This document shows, piece after piece, positions 17,362 through 26,294 of a stretch of 43,645 nucleotides of DNA; positions within the stretch are counted from its first letter, which is position 1; every line of letters begins with the position of its first letter. Made by a program: the position numbers and the translations under genes. This stretch comes from Pseudomonadales bacterium (GTDB taxonomy: Bacteria > Pseudomonadota > Gammaproteobacteria > Pseudomonadales > Pseudohongiellaceae). The notes under the pieces were generated by a model. It searched no databases. It was not told where the DNA came from and saw only the letters and a list, made by a program, of their open reading frames with translations. Location: NCBI GenBank assembly GCA_031260485.1, contig JAIRJU010000237.1:1-43645 (forward strand), given 5' to 3'.

Positions 17362-18450
17362 ATGACTAATGTTTTTCACGGCTTGTATCGGCGTTATTTC
17401 TCCGAAGAAGAGTCCATCATTTTCACTTTGCTGCTGGTGGCGTTCTTCACTGTGATGCTGACCATGGGCAGCGTCATCGCGCCGCTGCTGTGGAGCCTGG
17501 TGCTCACGTACATGCTGCAAGGGCTGGTGAACGCGCTGGAAAGGCTGCACATGCCGCACAATCTGGCGGTGTATCTGGTGTATTTCGTGTTTCTGGGCGT
17601 GACGCTGCTGAGTTTTCTGGTATTTCTGCCGTTCACGTTCAATCGTCTCACGGTATTGATTCACGACATGCCGGAGATGATCGAGCATCTGCGCAGGTTG
17701 CTGTTGCTGCTGCCGGAGAACTATCCCGATGTGTTTTCCGTCGAGCAGGTGCAGCGTTGGTTCAGTGTGGTGCAGAGCGAGCTGATGGCCTGGGGGCAAA
17801 TGGTGCTGTCGCAATCCATTTCGAGTTTTCCGCGGCTCGTCACCTGGATGGTATACACGGTGCTGGTGCCGATCCTGGTGTTTTTCATGCTGAAGGATTC
17901 GGAGAAGCTGCTGCGCTGGTTCAAAAACTGGCTGCCCGAGCGGCGGCCGATCATGGCGCAGATCTGGCTGGAGATGAACGATCAGCTTTCCAACTATATC
18001 CGCGGCAAGGCGCTGCAAATCGTGAGTGTCGCGGGCGTCGTGTTCGTGGCCTTCGCGTTGATGGGGCTGCATTATTCGCTGTTGTTGGCGGTTTTGGTGG
18101 GCGTCTCGGTGATCGTGCCTTATGTGGGCGCCGCCGCCGCCGCCGTGCCGGTGATACTGGTGGCGCTGTTTCAGTGGGGCTTTAGTAGTGAGTTCTATCA
18201 ACTCCTCACGATTTTTCTGGTGCTGCACGCGCTCGATGGCAACTTGCTGGTGCCGCTGATTTTTTCCGAAACGGTCAATCTGCATCCCATCGCCATCATC
18301 GCCGCGGTACTGGTGTTTGGCGGTGTATGGGGTTTTTGGGGCGTATTTTTTGCCATTCCGCTCGCCACTTTCATCAAGGCTATCATCCGCGCCTGGCCCA
18401 TCAGCGCCACGGCATCCGGCGCCAGGCTCGAGGAACAGGACGCGCCTTGA
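17362..18450 (+). CDS. perM: AI-2E/PerM family permease
   Basis: A 362-residue polytopic membrane protein of the AI-2E transporter (PerM/YhhT) family. Hydrophobic segments occur near 20-65 and 70-95, then a soluble helical stretch (about 100-150), then further membrane helices, including the conserved VLVGVSVIVPYVGAAAAAVP and VFGGVWGFWGVFFAIPLATF regions. The transported substrate is not known for this type. Its location before dapA is shared with several gammaproteobacteria. The gene symbol rests on family resemblance only. Confidence 0.85.
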   Translation: MTNVFHGLYRRYFSEEESIIFTLLLVAFFTVMLTMGSVIAPLLWSLVLTYMLQGLVNALERLHMPHNLAVYLVYFVFLGVTLLSFLVFLPFTFNRLTVLIHDMPEMIEHLRRLLLLLPENYPDVFSVEQVQRWFSVVQSELMAWGQMVLSQSISSFPRLVTWMVYTVLVPILVFFMLKDSEKLLRWFKNWLPERRPIMAQIWLEMNDQLSNYIRGKALQIVSVAGVVFVAFALMGLHYSLLLAVLVGVSVIVPYVGAAAAAVPVILVALFQWGFSSEFYQLLTIFLVLHALDGNLLVPLIFSETVNLHPIAIIAAVLVFGGVWGFWGVFFAIPLATFIKAIIRAWPISATASGARLEEQDAP

Positions 18451-18590
18451 GGTGGCAGGATCTGCGTCAGACAGAGCAGCGGCGCGTATCAAGTTGCCGG
18501 TGATTCCGCTAAACTTGCGCACTTTTGCAAAGGGTCGCCAAAGGCCGTCCAGTGGACGTGAACCGGCCTAAGAGGAAGAAAGAGGTACAC

Positions 18591-19466
18591 ATGATCACCG
18601 GCAGTATCGTGGCACTCGTCACACCCATGACTCCCGCAGGAGCCGTGGATTACCCGGCCCTGAGCCGCCTGGTGGAGTGGCACATCACGCAAGGCACGAA
18701 CGCCATCGTGGCTGTCGGCACCACCGGGGAATCCGCCACCTTGGAAGTCGAGGAGCACATCGAGGTGATCCGCCAGGTGGTAGCGGTTGCCGCTGGCCGC
18801 ATTCCGATCATCGCCGGCACCGGCGCCAACTCCACCACCGAAGCCATCGCCTGGAGTGCTGCCGCGCGCACGGCAGGCGTGGATGCGTGTCTCTTGGTCA
18901 CGCCGTATTACAACAAGCCCAGCCAAAGGGGCCTGTACCAGCATCACAAGGCCATCGCCGAGGCGGTGGATATTCCGCAGATTCTCTACAACGTGCCCGG
19001 CCGTACCGCCTGTGACATGCTGCCCGACACCATCGCCAAACTGGCAGAGCTGCCCAACATCGTCGGTGTCAAGGAAGCTACCGGCAACCTTGAACGTGGC
19101 CGCCAAGTGCTGCAATTGGTGCCAACGGATTTCGCCGTGTACTCCGGCGACGATGCCACTGCGTTGGAACTGATTCTGCTGGGCGCCAAAGGCAATATTT
19201 CAGTGACGGCCAATGTCATACCGCACAGGATGAGCGAAATCTGCCTTCTGGGCCTCGCCGGCAAGGCGGACGCGGCGCGCGAGTTGAATGCGCGCATTGC
19301 CGCCTTACACAAGGATCTGTTCCTCGAATCCAATCCTGTGCCGGTAAAATGGGCGCTCAAGGAAATGGGCTTGATCCAAAGCGGCATTCGTCTGCCGCTG
19401 GTGGAACTGGATCCCCTCTATCACGAACCCTTGCGCCGGACCTTACACGCCTGCGCCGTTTTATGA
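18591..19466 (+). CDS. dapA: 4-hydroxy-tetrahydrodipicolinate synthase
   Basis: DapA condenses pyruvate with aspartate semialdehyde, the first committed step to lysine and meso-diaminopimelate. The 291-residue TIM barrel keeps every catalytic residue at E. coli numbering: Thr44-Thr45 in GTTGES, Tyr107 in TPYYNKP, Tyr133 in LYNVPGRT, Arg138, and the Schiff-base Lys161 in GVKEATG. AGAGG lies upstream of ATG 18591. Its stop overlaps the bamC ATG. Confidence 0.97.
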   Translation: MITGSIVALVTPMTPAGAVDYPALSRLVEWHITQGTNAIVAVGTTGESATLEVEEHIEVIRQVVAVAAGRIPIIAGTGANSTTEAIAWSAAARTAGVDACLLVTPYYNKPSQRGLYQHHKAIAEAVDIPQILYNVPGRTACDMLPDTIAKLAELPNIVGVKEATGNLERGRQVLQLVPTDFAVYSGDDATALELILLGAKGNISVTANVIPHRMSEICLLGLAGKADAARELNARIAALHKDLFLESNPVPVKWALKEMGLIQSGIRLPLVELDPLYHEPLRRTLHACAVL

Positions 19467-20695
19467 GGTTGACCGCTGTGCTTCGCTGTACTTTCTCTTC
19501 GCTGCGCTGCTCTTTTTTTTCGCTGCGCTGCTCTCCTTCGCTGCGCTGCTGTGGCGCCTCTGCGCTGCGCTGCGCCGCTGTTTGCCGTTGCTGCACGATC
19601 GTGTTGACTGGGCTCGCGCTGTTGGCTTTGCAGTCCTGCTCGCTGTTTTCCTGGGTGCCTGGCATGGATCGCCTGGCGGGCGATAACGGCGTATTCCACG
19701 ATCGCAAGGCCGAATATCTCGATGCCAAAACGCTGCCGCGCACCCAGATACCGGAGGGCCTCGACAGTTTCGTCATCGACGATCTCTTGGTGATTCCCGA
19801 GGTGCCGGGCGCCGCCGACCAGACCTTTCTCGATCCGCCGCGCCCGCGCAGCCTTGAAGGCCGCTCCGATCGTGAAGTCGTGATCCAGCGCATGGATAGA
19901 GATAGCTGGATCGTGGTGGATGTCAGCCCGAGCCAGGTCTGGCCGCGCATCCGCGATTACTGGGGAACGCAGCGCATCGACATCGCCTTTGAAGATCCCA
20001 CCGACGGCGTCATGGAAACCGGCTGGTTCGTGCGCGCGGGCAATGTGATCAGCCGTGATCGCGTGCGTATTACGGTGGAAACCGGTTTTCAGAACAATAG
20101 TTCAGAAATTCGCCTGGTGCAGATGTCGCAAGCGCAGGCCACGCCTGCCTTCGATGTAGCCTGGCCAGCGGCCTCGCAAGAGCCTGACGTCGAAACCGCG
20201 CTGGTCAGCGCCCTGGCGAGCTATCTCGCCGATGTGGCGGATTTGTATACCGCCTCATCCGTGTCGTTCCTTGCGGGCAACATCTCGAGCACCGGCAAGG
20301 CCACGCTTGAAGCGCGCCAGAATGGCGGCGAAGCGCTGCTGTTGCAGGCGCCTTATGAACGTGCCTGGGCGGCAGTCGCGCGTGCCTTGCAGCGCGGCAA
20401 CGTACTTATTGATACCCAGGATTCTGGCGCCGGCCTCTTCGAGGTGAACTATGTGCCTGGCTCGGGCGATAGAGAAAAAAACAAACCCGGCTTTTTCAAA
20501 CGCTTGTTCACATTCGGCAACGGCATTACCGAACCGAGCGCTTTGCAAGTGCGTTTACAGCGAACCAACAATGGCAGCATCGAAGTGCAGGTACTTCCCA
20601 AGAACGACGCCGCAGCGGGCAAGAATGCGAATAAGGCACAGGCTGTTCCGCCTGCCACCGAATTGCTGCGCTTGATTCGCGATACCATCGCCTGA
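19463..20695 (+). CDS. bamC: Outer membrane assembly lipoprotein BamC with Cys-rich pre-signal extension
   Basis: BamC (NlpB) is the lipoprotein of the BAM beta-barrel assembly machine. The 410-residue ORF holds the BamC N-terminal segment after the lipobox and two helix-grip domains (one around RDSWIVVDVSPSQVWPRIRDYW, one around ALLLQAPYERAWAAVARAL). The lipidated Cys is in LALQSC, about residue 59, so about 45 residues precede the hydrophobic core. These include four SLRC-type repeats and many Cys, encoded by a tandem repeat. ATG 19463 overlaps the dapA stop but has no good Shine-Dalgarno; a GTG at 19601 in frame would give a short but uncharged signal peptide. purC follows, as in E. coli. 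Confidence 0.88.
   Translation: MRLTAVLRCTFSSLRCSFFSLRCSPSLRCCGASALRCAAVCRCCTIVLTGLALLALQSCSLFSWVPGMDRLAGDNGVFHDRKAEYLDAKTLPRTQIPEGLDSFVIDDLLVIPEVPGAADQTFLDPPRPRSLEGRSDREVVIQRMDRDSWIVVDVSPSQVWPRIRDYWGTQRIDIAFEDPTDGVMETGWFVRAGNVISRDRVRITVETGFQNNSSEIRLVQMSQAQATPAFDVAWPAASQEPDVETALVSALASYLADVADLYTASSVSFLAGNISSTGKATLEARQNGGEALLLQAPYERAWAAVARALQRGNVLIDTQDSGAGLFEVNYVPGSGDREKNKPGFFKRLFTFGNGITEPSALQVRLQRTNNGSIEVQVLPKNDAAAGKNANKAQAVPPATELLRLIRDTIA
19481..19556 (+). repeat. Tandem repeat of cttcgctgcgctgctct in bamC 5' end
   Basis: About four units of variable length share CTTCGCTG-CGCTGCTCT, interrupted by a run of T. In the bamC frame they encode SLRC repeats ahead of the lipoprotein signal. Unit length varies in whole codons, so the frame is kept. 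Confidence 0.75.
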
Positions 20696-20764
20696 TCTTG
20701 GCCGGGCGCTGCCTCGCTAATTGATTGCATATTTTTTAATTTTTTTCGTATCGCGGAGCAGACC

Positions 20765-21484
20765 ATGGAAAAGCGCGAATTGATCTATACCGGCAAAGCC
20801 AAAAGCGTCTACAGCACGGATGACCCCGCCCTGTTCGTGATGCACTATCGCAACGACACCTCGGCTTTCGACGGCAAAAAAGTGGAAAAACTGGCCGATA
20901 AGGGCCGCGTGAACAACCTGTTCAACGCCTTCATCATGGGCAAGCTGGCAGAGGCCGGTATCAAGTCGCACTTCGTCAAACTGCTCAATGACACGGATTC
21001 GCTGGTGTGCAAGCTGACGATGATCCCCGTGGAATGTGTGGTCCGTAACTATGCAGCGGGCAGTTTGTGCAAGCGCTATGGCATCGAGGAAGGCCGCGCC
21101 ATTAACCCGCCGACCTTCGAATTCTTTTACAAGAGCGATGCGCTGCACGATCCGATGATCAACGACTCCCACATCCTGTCGTTCGGCTGGGCCACGCAGC
21201 AGCAAATCGACGCCATGAAGGCGCTGACCTTCAAGGTGAACGACGTGCTCAAGGCGCTGTTCGATGCCGCAGGTATGCTGCTGGTGGATTACAAACTGGA
21301 ATTCGGCATGTACGAAGGCGCTGTGCTGCTCGGTGATGAATTCAGCCCCGACGGCTGCCGCATCTGGGACAAAGCCACGCGCAAGAAAATGGACAAGGAC
21401 CGCTTCCGTCAGGATCTCGGCGGCGTGATCGAAGCCTACCGCGAAGTGGGCGAACGCCTGGGCATTGATTTCAACCGCGGATGA
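20765..21484 (+). CDS. purC: SAICAR synthetase PurC
   Basis: PurC joins aspartate to CAIR in purine synthesis. The 239-residue single-domain bacterial enzyme shows the N-terminal nucleotide-binding start ([13 protein letters not shown]), [24 protein letters not shown] and the C-terminal [13 protein letters not shown] and [12 protein letters not shown] motifs. CGGAG precedes ATG 20765. The 69-bp gap after bamC contains a T/A-rich stretch that could hold a promoter. The stop overlaps the rmuC start (ATGA). Confidence 0.97.
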   Translation: MEKRELIYTGKAKSVYSTDDPALFVMHYRNDTSAFDGKKVEKLADKGRVNNLFNAFIMGKLAEAGIKSHFVKLLNDTDSLVCKLTMIPVECVVRNYAAGSLCKRYGIEEGRAINPPTFEFFYKSDALHDPMINDSHILSFGWATQQQIDAMKALTFKVNDVLKALFDAAGMLLVDYKLEFGMYEGAVLLGDEFSPDGCRIWDKATRKKMDKDRFRQDLGGVIEAYREVGERLGIDFNRG

Positions 21485-22788
21485 ACGCGGCTCCGCTGCT
21501 GCTTTCCCTGCTGGGCGGCCTTGCAGCCGTCTTCGCTGTACTCAGCCTGGTGCTGGCGCTGCGCGTGTCGCGTTTGCGCGCCCTGCTGGAGCCAATGGCG
21601 CGTCTCGAACAACACCTGCAACGCGAACAAGCGTTGACGCAGACCTTGCGCGAACAACTGACGCGCGCGGAAACCTTGCGGCAGCAGGAAGGCAAGCAAC
21701 ACGAAGAAAAAATCCAACTGCTCATCGAGGCGCGTGAAACGCTGAGTTTGCAGTTCAAGCAAGTAGCCAGCGATATTCTGGAACAAAAAGGCAAGAGTTT
21801 TGCCGCCAGCAGCCAGGAGCAATTGCACGCCTTGCTCAGGCCCTTGAGTGAGAAAATTCACGGGTTCGAGCAGCGGGTGGAACACAGCTACAGCGAAGAA
21901 GCACGGCAGCGTTTCGCGCTGGAAAAGGAAATTCGCGCCTTGCTCGAACTCAACGCCCGCATCAGCGTGGATGCAGTCAACCTGACCAAAGCGCTGCGCG
22001 GCGAAAGCAAGACGCAAGGCATCTGGGGTGAGGTAATTCTCGAGCGCGTGCTGGAAAAATCCGGGCTCGAACGCGGCCGCGAATACGAAACCCAGGTGAG
22101 TCTGCACGATGGCGAGGGCGGCAAGGGCCAGCCGGATGTCGTAGTACATCTGCCCGAGGGCCGGCACGTCATCATTGATTCCAAGGTAAGCCTGAGCGCC
22201 TATCAAGAGTATTGTGCCGCCGAGGATGAAGAGGGCAGGGCGCTGCATCTGCGCCAGCATCTGCTGTCGATCCGCAATCACGTGCGCGGCTTATCAGAGA
22301 AAAGCTATCAACACCTGAGCGGCCTCAACACGCTCGACTACGTGCTGATGTTCCTGCCGGTTGAAGCCGCCTTCACCTTGGGCGTGCAAGCGGATGAGCC
22401 GCTTTTCACCGATGCTTTCGCTAAAAATATCATTTTGGTGGGGCCTTCGACCTTGCTGGCCACGCTGCGCACCATTCAAAGTATCTGGCGCTACGAGTAC
22501 CAGAATCGCAACGCGCAGGAAATCGCCGATCAGGCAGGGCGGCTTTACGACAAATTCGCCGATTTCGTCAAAGACCTCGAGGAAATCGGCTACCGCCTCG
22601 AACAGAGCCACAAAGCCTGGGATCAGGCGCGCGGCAAGCTCCAAAGCGGCAAGGGCAACCTGCTCAACCGCACGGAAAAACTGCGCAAGCTTGGCGCCCG
22701 CAACCGCAAAGCGCTACCACGCCATCTGTTGGATCAAGATGACGATGACGCCGAACCCAGCGAGGAGAACGCCAGTGATAACGCCTGA
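21481..22788 (+). CDS. rmuC: DNA recombination protein RmuC family
   Basis: A 435-residue RmuC-type protein: an N-terminal membrane segment ([22 protein letters not shown], about 4-25), a Gln/Glu/Arg-rich coiled coil (about 30-130), then the RmuC domain with a restriction-endonuclease-like fold ([40 protein letters not shown]). RmuC limits inversions at short repeats in E. coli, but the mechanism is not settled. Translation is probably coupled to purC; the pairing with purC is not the E. coli arrangement. The C-terminus is acidic ([13 protein letters not shown]) and overlaps the miaE GTG. Confidence 0.92.
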   Translation: MNAAPLLLSLLGGLAAVFAVLSLVLALRVSRLRALLEPMARLEQHLQREQALTQTLREQLTRAETLRQQEGKQHEEKIQLLIEARETLSLQFKQVASDILEQKGKSFAASSQEQLHALLRPLSEKIHGFEQRVEHSYSEEARQRFALEKEIRALLELNARISVDAVNLTKALRGESKTQGIWGEVILERVLEKSGLERGREYETQVSLHDGEGGKGQPDVVVHLPEGRHVIIDSKVSLSAYQEYCAAEDEEGRALHLRQHLLSIRNHVRGLSEKSYQHLSGLNTLDYVLMFLPVEAAFTLGVQADEPLFTDAFAKNIILVGPSTLLATLRTIQSIWRYEYQNRNAQEIADQAGRLYDKFADFVKDLEEIGYRLEQSHKAWDQARGKLQSGKGNLLNRTEKLRKLGARNRKALPRHLLDQDDDDAEPSEENASDNA

Positions 22789-23395
22789 GCTTAGCGCCAT
22801 CACGGCGTTTCTGCCCTGCGCCACGCCAAAGGCGTGGCTGGAACGCGCGGTCAGAGAACCTGCGCTGCTCTTGATCGATCACGCCAACTGCGAAAAAAAA
22901 GCCGCTGCCACAGCGATGAACCTGATGTACCGTTATGTCGATCGTATGGAACTGTTGGTCAAAATGTCGCAATTGGCGCGCGAGGAACTGCTGCATTTCG
23001 AGCAGGTGGTGGCCTTGATGCAGGAACTCGGCATCGCCTACGCTCACCTCGGGCCCGCGCGTTATGCTGCGGGTTTGCGCCAGCATCTACGCACGCACGA
23101 ACCGGCCAAGCTGGTTGATACGCTGATCGTTGGCGCTTACGTGGAAGCACGCTCGTGCGAGCGCTTTGCCGCGTTGCTGCCACACCTGGAACCGCGCATC
23201 GCACGCTTCTATGCTTCGTTGCTGCGTTCCGAACTGCGGCATTTTCAGGATTATCTGGCCTTGGCCCAGCTTTACGCGAGCGAGGACATCAGCGCGCGCG
23301 TGGCGTGGTTCAGAACGATCGAGCAGGAATTGATCGAAAGTCCTGACATGGATTTTCGCTTTCACAGCGGTGTGCCAGTGACGCCTGAAGGGTAG
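22775..23395 (+). CDS. miaE: tRNA-(ms2io6A37) hydroxylase MiaE
   Basis: MiaE is the ferritin-like diiron monooxygenase that hydroxylates the isopentenyl group of ms2i6A37 in tRNA. The 206-residue product has two E-x2-H ligand pairs (REELLHFEQ at about 67-75 and RSELRHFQDY near 151-160) and other conserved helices. GTG 22775 is chosen because GAGGAG lies 7 bases upstream; the track ORF begins far inside rmuC in another frame. It overlaps the end of rmuC by 14 bases. A tandem repeat begins at its stop codon. Confidence 0.92.
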   Translation: MITPELSAITAFLPCATPKAWLERAVREPALLLIDHANCEKKAAATAMNLMYRYVDRMELLVKMSQLAREELLHFEQVVALMQELGIAYAHLGPARYAAGLRQHLRTHEPAKLVDTLIVGAYVEARSCERFAALLPHLEPRIARFYASLLRSELRHFQDYLALAQLYASEDISARVAWFRTIEQELIESPDMDFRFHSGVPVTPEG

Positions 23396-23443
23396 TTTTT
23401 GAGATTGTATAGTTTTTGAGATTGTATAGTTTTTGAGAACGTT
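23393..23443 (+). repeat. 17-bp tandem repeat (2 exact + 1 partial) starting at miaE stop
   Basis: Two identical 17-bp units (tagtttttgagattgta) and a third diverging after 12 bases (tagtttttgagaacgtt). The first three bases are the miaE TAG stop. Exact identity of two copies suggests a recent duplication. Confidence 0.92.
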
Positions 23444-23627
23444 AAAATGAGGTGCAAGCCTCTGGTGGTCCCAGTCTTTTTCCAGGGGCGTCGAGCGCCA
23501 TGGATGGCGCGAGCCGAGCCCTACATGGACGTACTTGCGGGCGTGTCTGGCCACCGCGCTCCCACGCCAGGCTCTCGGCATCGGTGATGGAAAGGCCGCT
23601 GCGCCAAATTGGAATAATAATTCTTGA

Positions 23628-24323
23628 TTACGGCATACCTTGCGTGTCAGATCCGCTGCCTTCCAGTGGGCGCCGCGCTTGCAACTGCGCCAATTGCTCC
23701 GGCATGGCGTCGTTCAGGACTGAATTTTCCAGAAAACGCGCGGCGAGGTCGGTGCGGCCTCTGGCTCTGAGCGCGGCGTAAACCAAGAGTTCAAATTGCG
23801 CGCGCAGCGCCGCTTCCGCGGCGTGCAGGCCCAGCCGTTTCAGCAGGAACAACAGCGCTTCAGCGGTGCTGTAGCGCTCGGCGTCTTGCTTGGCGCGTAG
23901 CCAGAAACGGCTGGCGCCGGTCAGCGGCAGGCTGACCAGACGGCCCCAGTGCTTCACCTCTTTTGCCATGGTGGCGGCTTCGGTCCAGGCGCCGTCGATC
24001 AGCATCACCTGCAATTGCGCAGGATCAGCTTCTGGCGGCAAGGGCTGGCCTTGAGGATGCAGAATCCACAGATCGCGCCCAGGCAGCAGCAGGTCTTGCG
24101 GGCGCGGCGGTTGCCGGAAGTCCCACAGTGCCTGCGTGCAACCGGTAAACAGGCGCTGAATCAGATTGCCGGTACTGCTGGGGCGCGTTGCTTCGCGCGG
24201 ATGTGTGAGTAGCGTCAGTGCCAGCGGCGTAGCGATGGGCCTTGCCGCGGCGCAGACGCACCAGCGCAGCGTGAGCTGGCAGCGCGGGCAGCGGGAGGAG
24301 CGGCGGCGGATGACGCTGCGCAT
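23628..24323 (-). CDS. DTW-domain protein, tRNA-uridine aminocarboxypropyltransferase type
   Basis: This 231-residue protein is of the DTW/TapT family, which installs acp3U in the tRNA variable or D loop from S-adenosylmethionine. It has an N-terminal zinc-binding set (CPRCQLTLRWCVC, about 13-25), the conserved LLTHPREATRPSSTGNL segment, and the signature as DGAWTEA in MLIDGAWTEA (the family Thr is Ala here). ATG 24323 is chosen because the track's upstream 58 residues overlap the neighbouring gene and its spacer repeat. There is no obvious Shine-Dalgarno. The exact tRNA target is inferred from family. Confidence 0.82.
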   Translation of the reverse strand: MRSVIRRRSSRCPRCQLTLRWCVCAAARPIATPLALTLLTHPREATRPSSTGNLIQRLFTGCTQALWDFRQPPRPQDLLLPGRDLWILHPQGQPLPPEADPAQLQVMLIDGAWTEAATMAKEVKHWGRLVSLPLTGASRFWLRAKQDAERYSTAEALLFLLKRLGLHAAEAALRAQFELLVYAALRARGRTDLAARFLENSVLNDAMPEQLAQLQARRPLEGSGSDTQGMP

Positions 24324-24325
24324 GG

Positions 24326-24355
24326 GTGGGCTACAGAAAGGCGGGCTACAGAAAC
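24326..24355 (-). repeat. 15-bp tandem repeat x2 upstream of DTW gene
   Basis: Two units (plus strand gtgggctacagaaag, gcgggctacagaaac) fill most of the 40-bp gap between the enoyl-CoA hydratase stop and the DTW start. Confidence 0.85.
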
Positions 24356-24363
24356 AAGCGGCT

Positions 24364-25164
24364 TCAGGCGTAGCGCGGTGGCCGTTTTTCGTAGAAGGCG
24401 GCGACACCTTCTTTGCAGTCGGGCCCTTCGATGCAGCGCTGGTAGAGTTCGATTTCGCGGCGATAGCCGCTGACGAGATCGTTGCTGAGCGTGGCATTGA
24501 GCGCCTGCTTCACCTGGCGCACCGCCAGCGGCGAGGCGGCGCGGATGCGGCGCGCTGCGTCCAGAGTGGCGGCGAGCAATTCGCTCTGCGGCAGCACCTG
24601 GTTGAGCACGCCCCAGCGCAGTGCGTCGTCGGCGGAAAACACCGCGCCGCTCAGGCACAATTCTTTGGCGCGTGCCAGGCCCACCGCGCGCGGCAGCCAC
24701 TGCGTGCCGAGCGCGCCGGGGATGAAGCCGAGCTTGGGCTCGGGGAAGCAGAAGCGCGCTTGGGGGCAACCGTAGGCGAAATCGCAATTGAGCACCAATT
24801 CCAGGCCGCCGCCGAAAGCGGTGCCGTTGACCGCCGCCAGCACTGGCAGGGGGCAGTCGTGCATGGCCAGCATCATTTGTTCCAGCACGGCGTGCTGGCG
24901 CAGCCATTCTTGCGTGGAAACGCCGTGACGTTCCTTGAGATCGGCGCCCGCGCAGAAACTCGCCTCGCCAGCGCCGGTGAGCACCACCACCCTGTACGGC
25001 GCGCTCTCGACGTAGAGCGTTTGCCAAAGTTGCAGCAGTTCGCGGGTCATTACCGTGTCGAGCGCGTTGCGCACCGCGGGGCGGCGCAAGGTGAGCAGCA
25101 GAATGCCGTCATCGACGAGGCCGACCTCGAGTGTGCTGAACTGGCGCGTATGTAACGGAGTCAT
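24364..25164 (-). CDS. Enoyl-CoA hydratase/isomerase family protein
   Basis: A 266-residue crotonase-fold protein. It has the CoA and oxyanion-hole region FCAGADLKE, the first active-site region AAVNGTAFGGGLELVLNCD with its Glu, and FPEPKLGFIPGALGTQ with the second Glu at the crotonase position. With both Glu present, hydratase activity is plausible. Family members with similar sequence act in leucine, isoprenoid or fatty-acid breakdown; there are no pathway partners nearby to decide. It is probably co-transcribed with the DTW gene 40 bp downstream. Confidence 0.87.
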   Translation of the reverse strand: MTPLHTRQFSTLEVGLVDDGILLLTLRRPAVRNALDTVMTRELLQLWQTLYVESAPYRVVVLTGAGEASFCAGADLKERHGVSTQEWLRQHAVLEQMMLAMHDCPLPVLAAVNGTAFGGGLELVLNCDFAYGCPQARFCFPEPKLGFIPGALGTQWLPRAVGLARAKELCLSGAVFSADDALRWGVLNQVLPQSELLAATLDAARRIRAASPLAVRQVKQALNATLSNDLVSGYRREIELYQRCIEGPDCKEGVAAFYEKRPPRYA

Positions 25165-25257
25165 GAGTGAGAATCGTGTAGGCTGGTGGACGCTTATTGG
25201 TGGAGGGTTGCGGCGATACAGTGGCGGCGGAAGGCTGCGGCGGAGCGTTGCGAAGGG

Positions 25258-26154
25258 TTATTGCAGCAGCGCGCGCAGGTCGGCGTTCACCGCTTCCGCC
25301 CACAAACGGTAGCCTTCCGCCGTGGGGTGCAAGCCGTCGCTCATGATGGTGGTGGGGATGGAACCATCAGGCGCTAGGAATATTTTGCCAATATCCTTGT
25401 AGAATACGCGCCCGCCGTCGTGCAGGCGGCTGATGATGGTATTGATCTCGGCAATCTGCGGGCGTAGTGGGCTATCAGGCGTGGCGCGTGGAAACACGCC
25501 CAGCAGCAGAATTTTCGCTTGCGGAAAGTGCCGCTGTAACGACAGCACCACAGCGCCGATGCCTTCGGCGATTTCGCCCGCGAGATTGGCGCGGGTGTTG
25601 TTGGTACCGATCATCAGCATGATGGCCTTGGGCTGGAAGCCTTCGCCTTCGCCGTTGTCCAGGCGATAGAGCACGCCTTGGGTGGTATCGCCGGCGATGC
25701 CGAAATTGGCCACCTTGAGGTCGCCGAAGTATTGGTCGAATACCGCTTTACCGGCGCGCGGGCCGGTTTCGCTGCGCCACCAGTCGGTGATGGAATCGCC
25801 CATGAACAGCACGTCGATGTTGCCCGCCTGCGCCACCTGTTTGTTGGCGTTGTGCTGGGCCTGAAAGTTGGGCGCGAGGTTGGGAATGATGGCGCTGTTG
25901 ACGGCGTGAGGGTCGATCCCGATCAGCCAGGGGTAGGCGTCCATCAGCGCCTTGTCGGCGGTGGGCAGCGTGGTTTTGAAGTTTGCCACCAAGCTCTGCA
26001 CTCTGGCGAGTTCGGCGCCACTGGGGCGCGGCATCACCACCGCCTCGGGCACGGGAGCCGCTTGCACTTGCCTGGGTTGCGCCAGGGTGCCGTGGCAGGC
26101 CAGTGCTGTGGCCAGGAGCAGGGAGAAACGCAGAGAGTGAGAAACGCGCAGCAT
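25258..26154 (-). CDS. Exported SGNH/GDSL hydrolase, platelet-activating-factor acetylhydrolase-like
   Basis: A 298-residue secreted esterase-type protein with a Sec signal (cleavage near TLAQ at about 26). SGNH blocks are clear: FMGDSITDWW (nucleophile Ser), VANFGIAGDTTQGVLYR (oxyanion Gly), MIGTNNT (Asn), and DGLHPTAEGY (Asp and His). The closest known group is the PAF-acetylhydrolase beta-subunit-like family, but the substrate is unknown. GAGGAG lies 6 bases before ATG 26154. It is divergent from opgG. Confidence 0.88.
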   Translation of the reverse strand: MLRVSHSLRFSLLLATALACHGTLAQPRQVQAAPVPEAVVMPRPSGAELARVQSLVANFKTTLPTADKALMDAYPWLIGIDPHAVNSAIIPNLAPNFQAQHNANKQVAQAGNIDVLFMGDSITDWWRSETGPRAGKAVFDQYFGDLKVANFGIAGDTTQGVLYRLDNGEGEGFQPKAIMLMIGTNNTRANLAGEIAEGIGAVVLSLQRHFPQAKILLLGVFPRATPDSPLRPQIAEINTIISRLHDGGRVFYKDIGKIFLAPDGSIPTTIMSDGLHPTAEGYRLWAEAVNADLRALLQ

Positions 26155-26294
26155 GATGAACTCCTCGGATTGGTGGGGGCGGATTGATGGAGGCGTGCAG
26201 GGTAGGACGGCGTGATTCTACTCCGTAAGTTTTACCGGGCGAGCGAGAAATTTACCGCTTTTGGCGGGATGGGGGCGAGGTAAACCCCGCGGTC

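Noticed and set aside
17344-18522. 392-aa minus-strand ORF opposite the PerM-like gene
   Set aside because: Very His/Gln/Arg-rich shadow of a membrane-protein gene, the usual result of reading Leu/Val codons in reverse.
23452-23781. 109-aa plus-strand ORF after miaE
   Set aside because: It overlaps the end of the DTW gene in antisense, has no ribosome-binding site and no family features.
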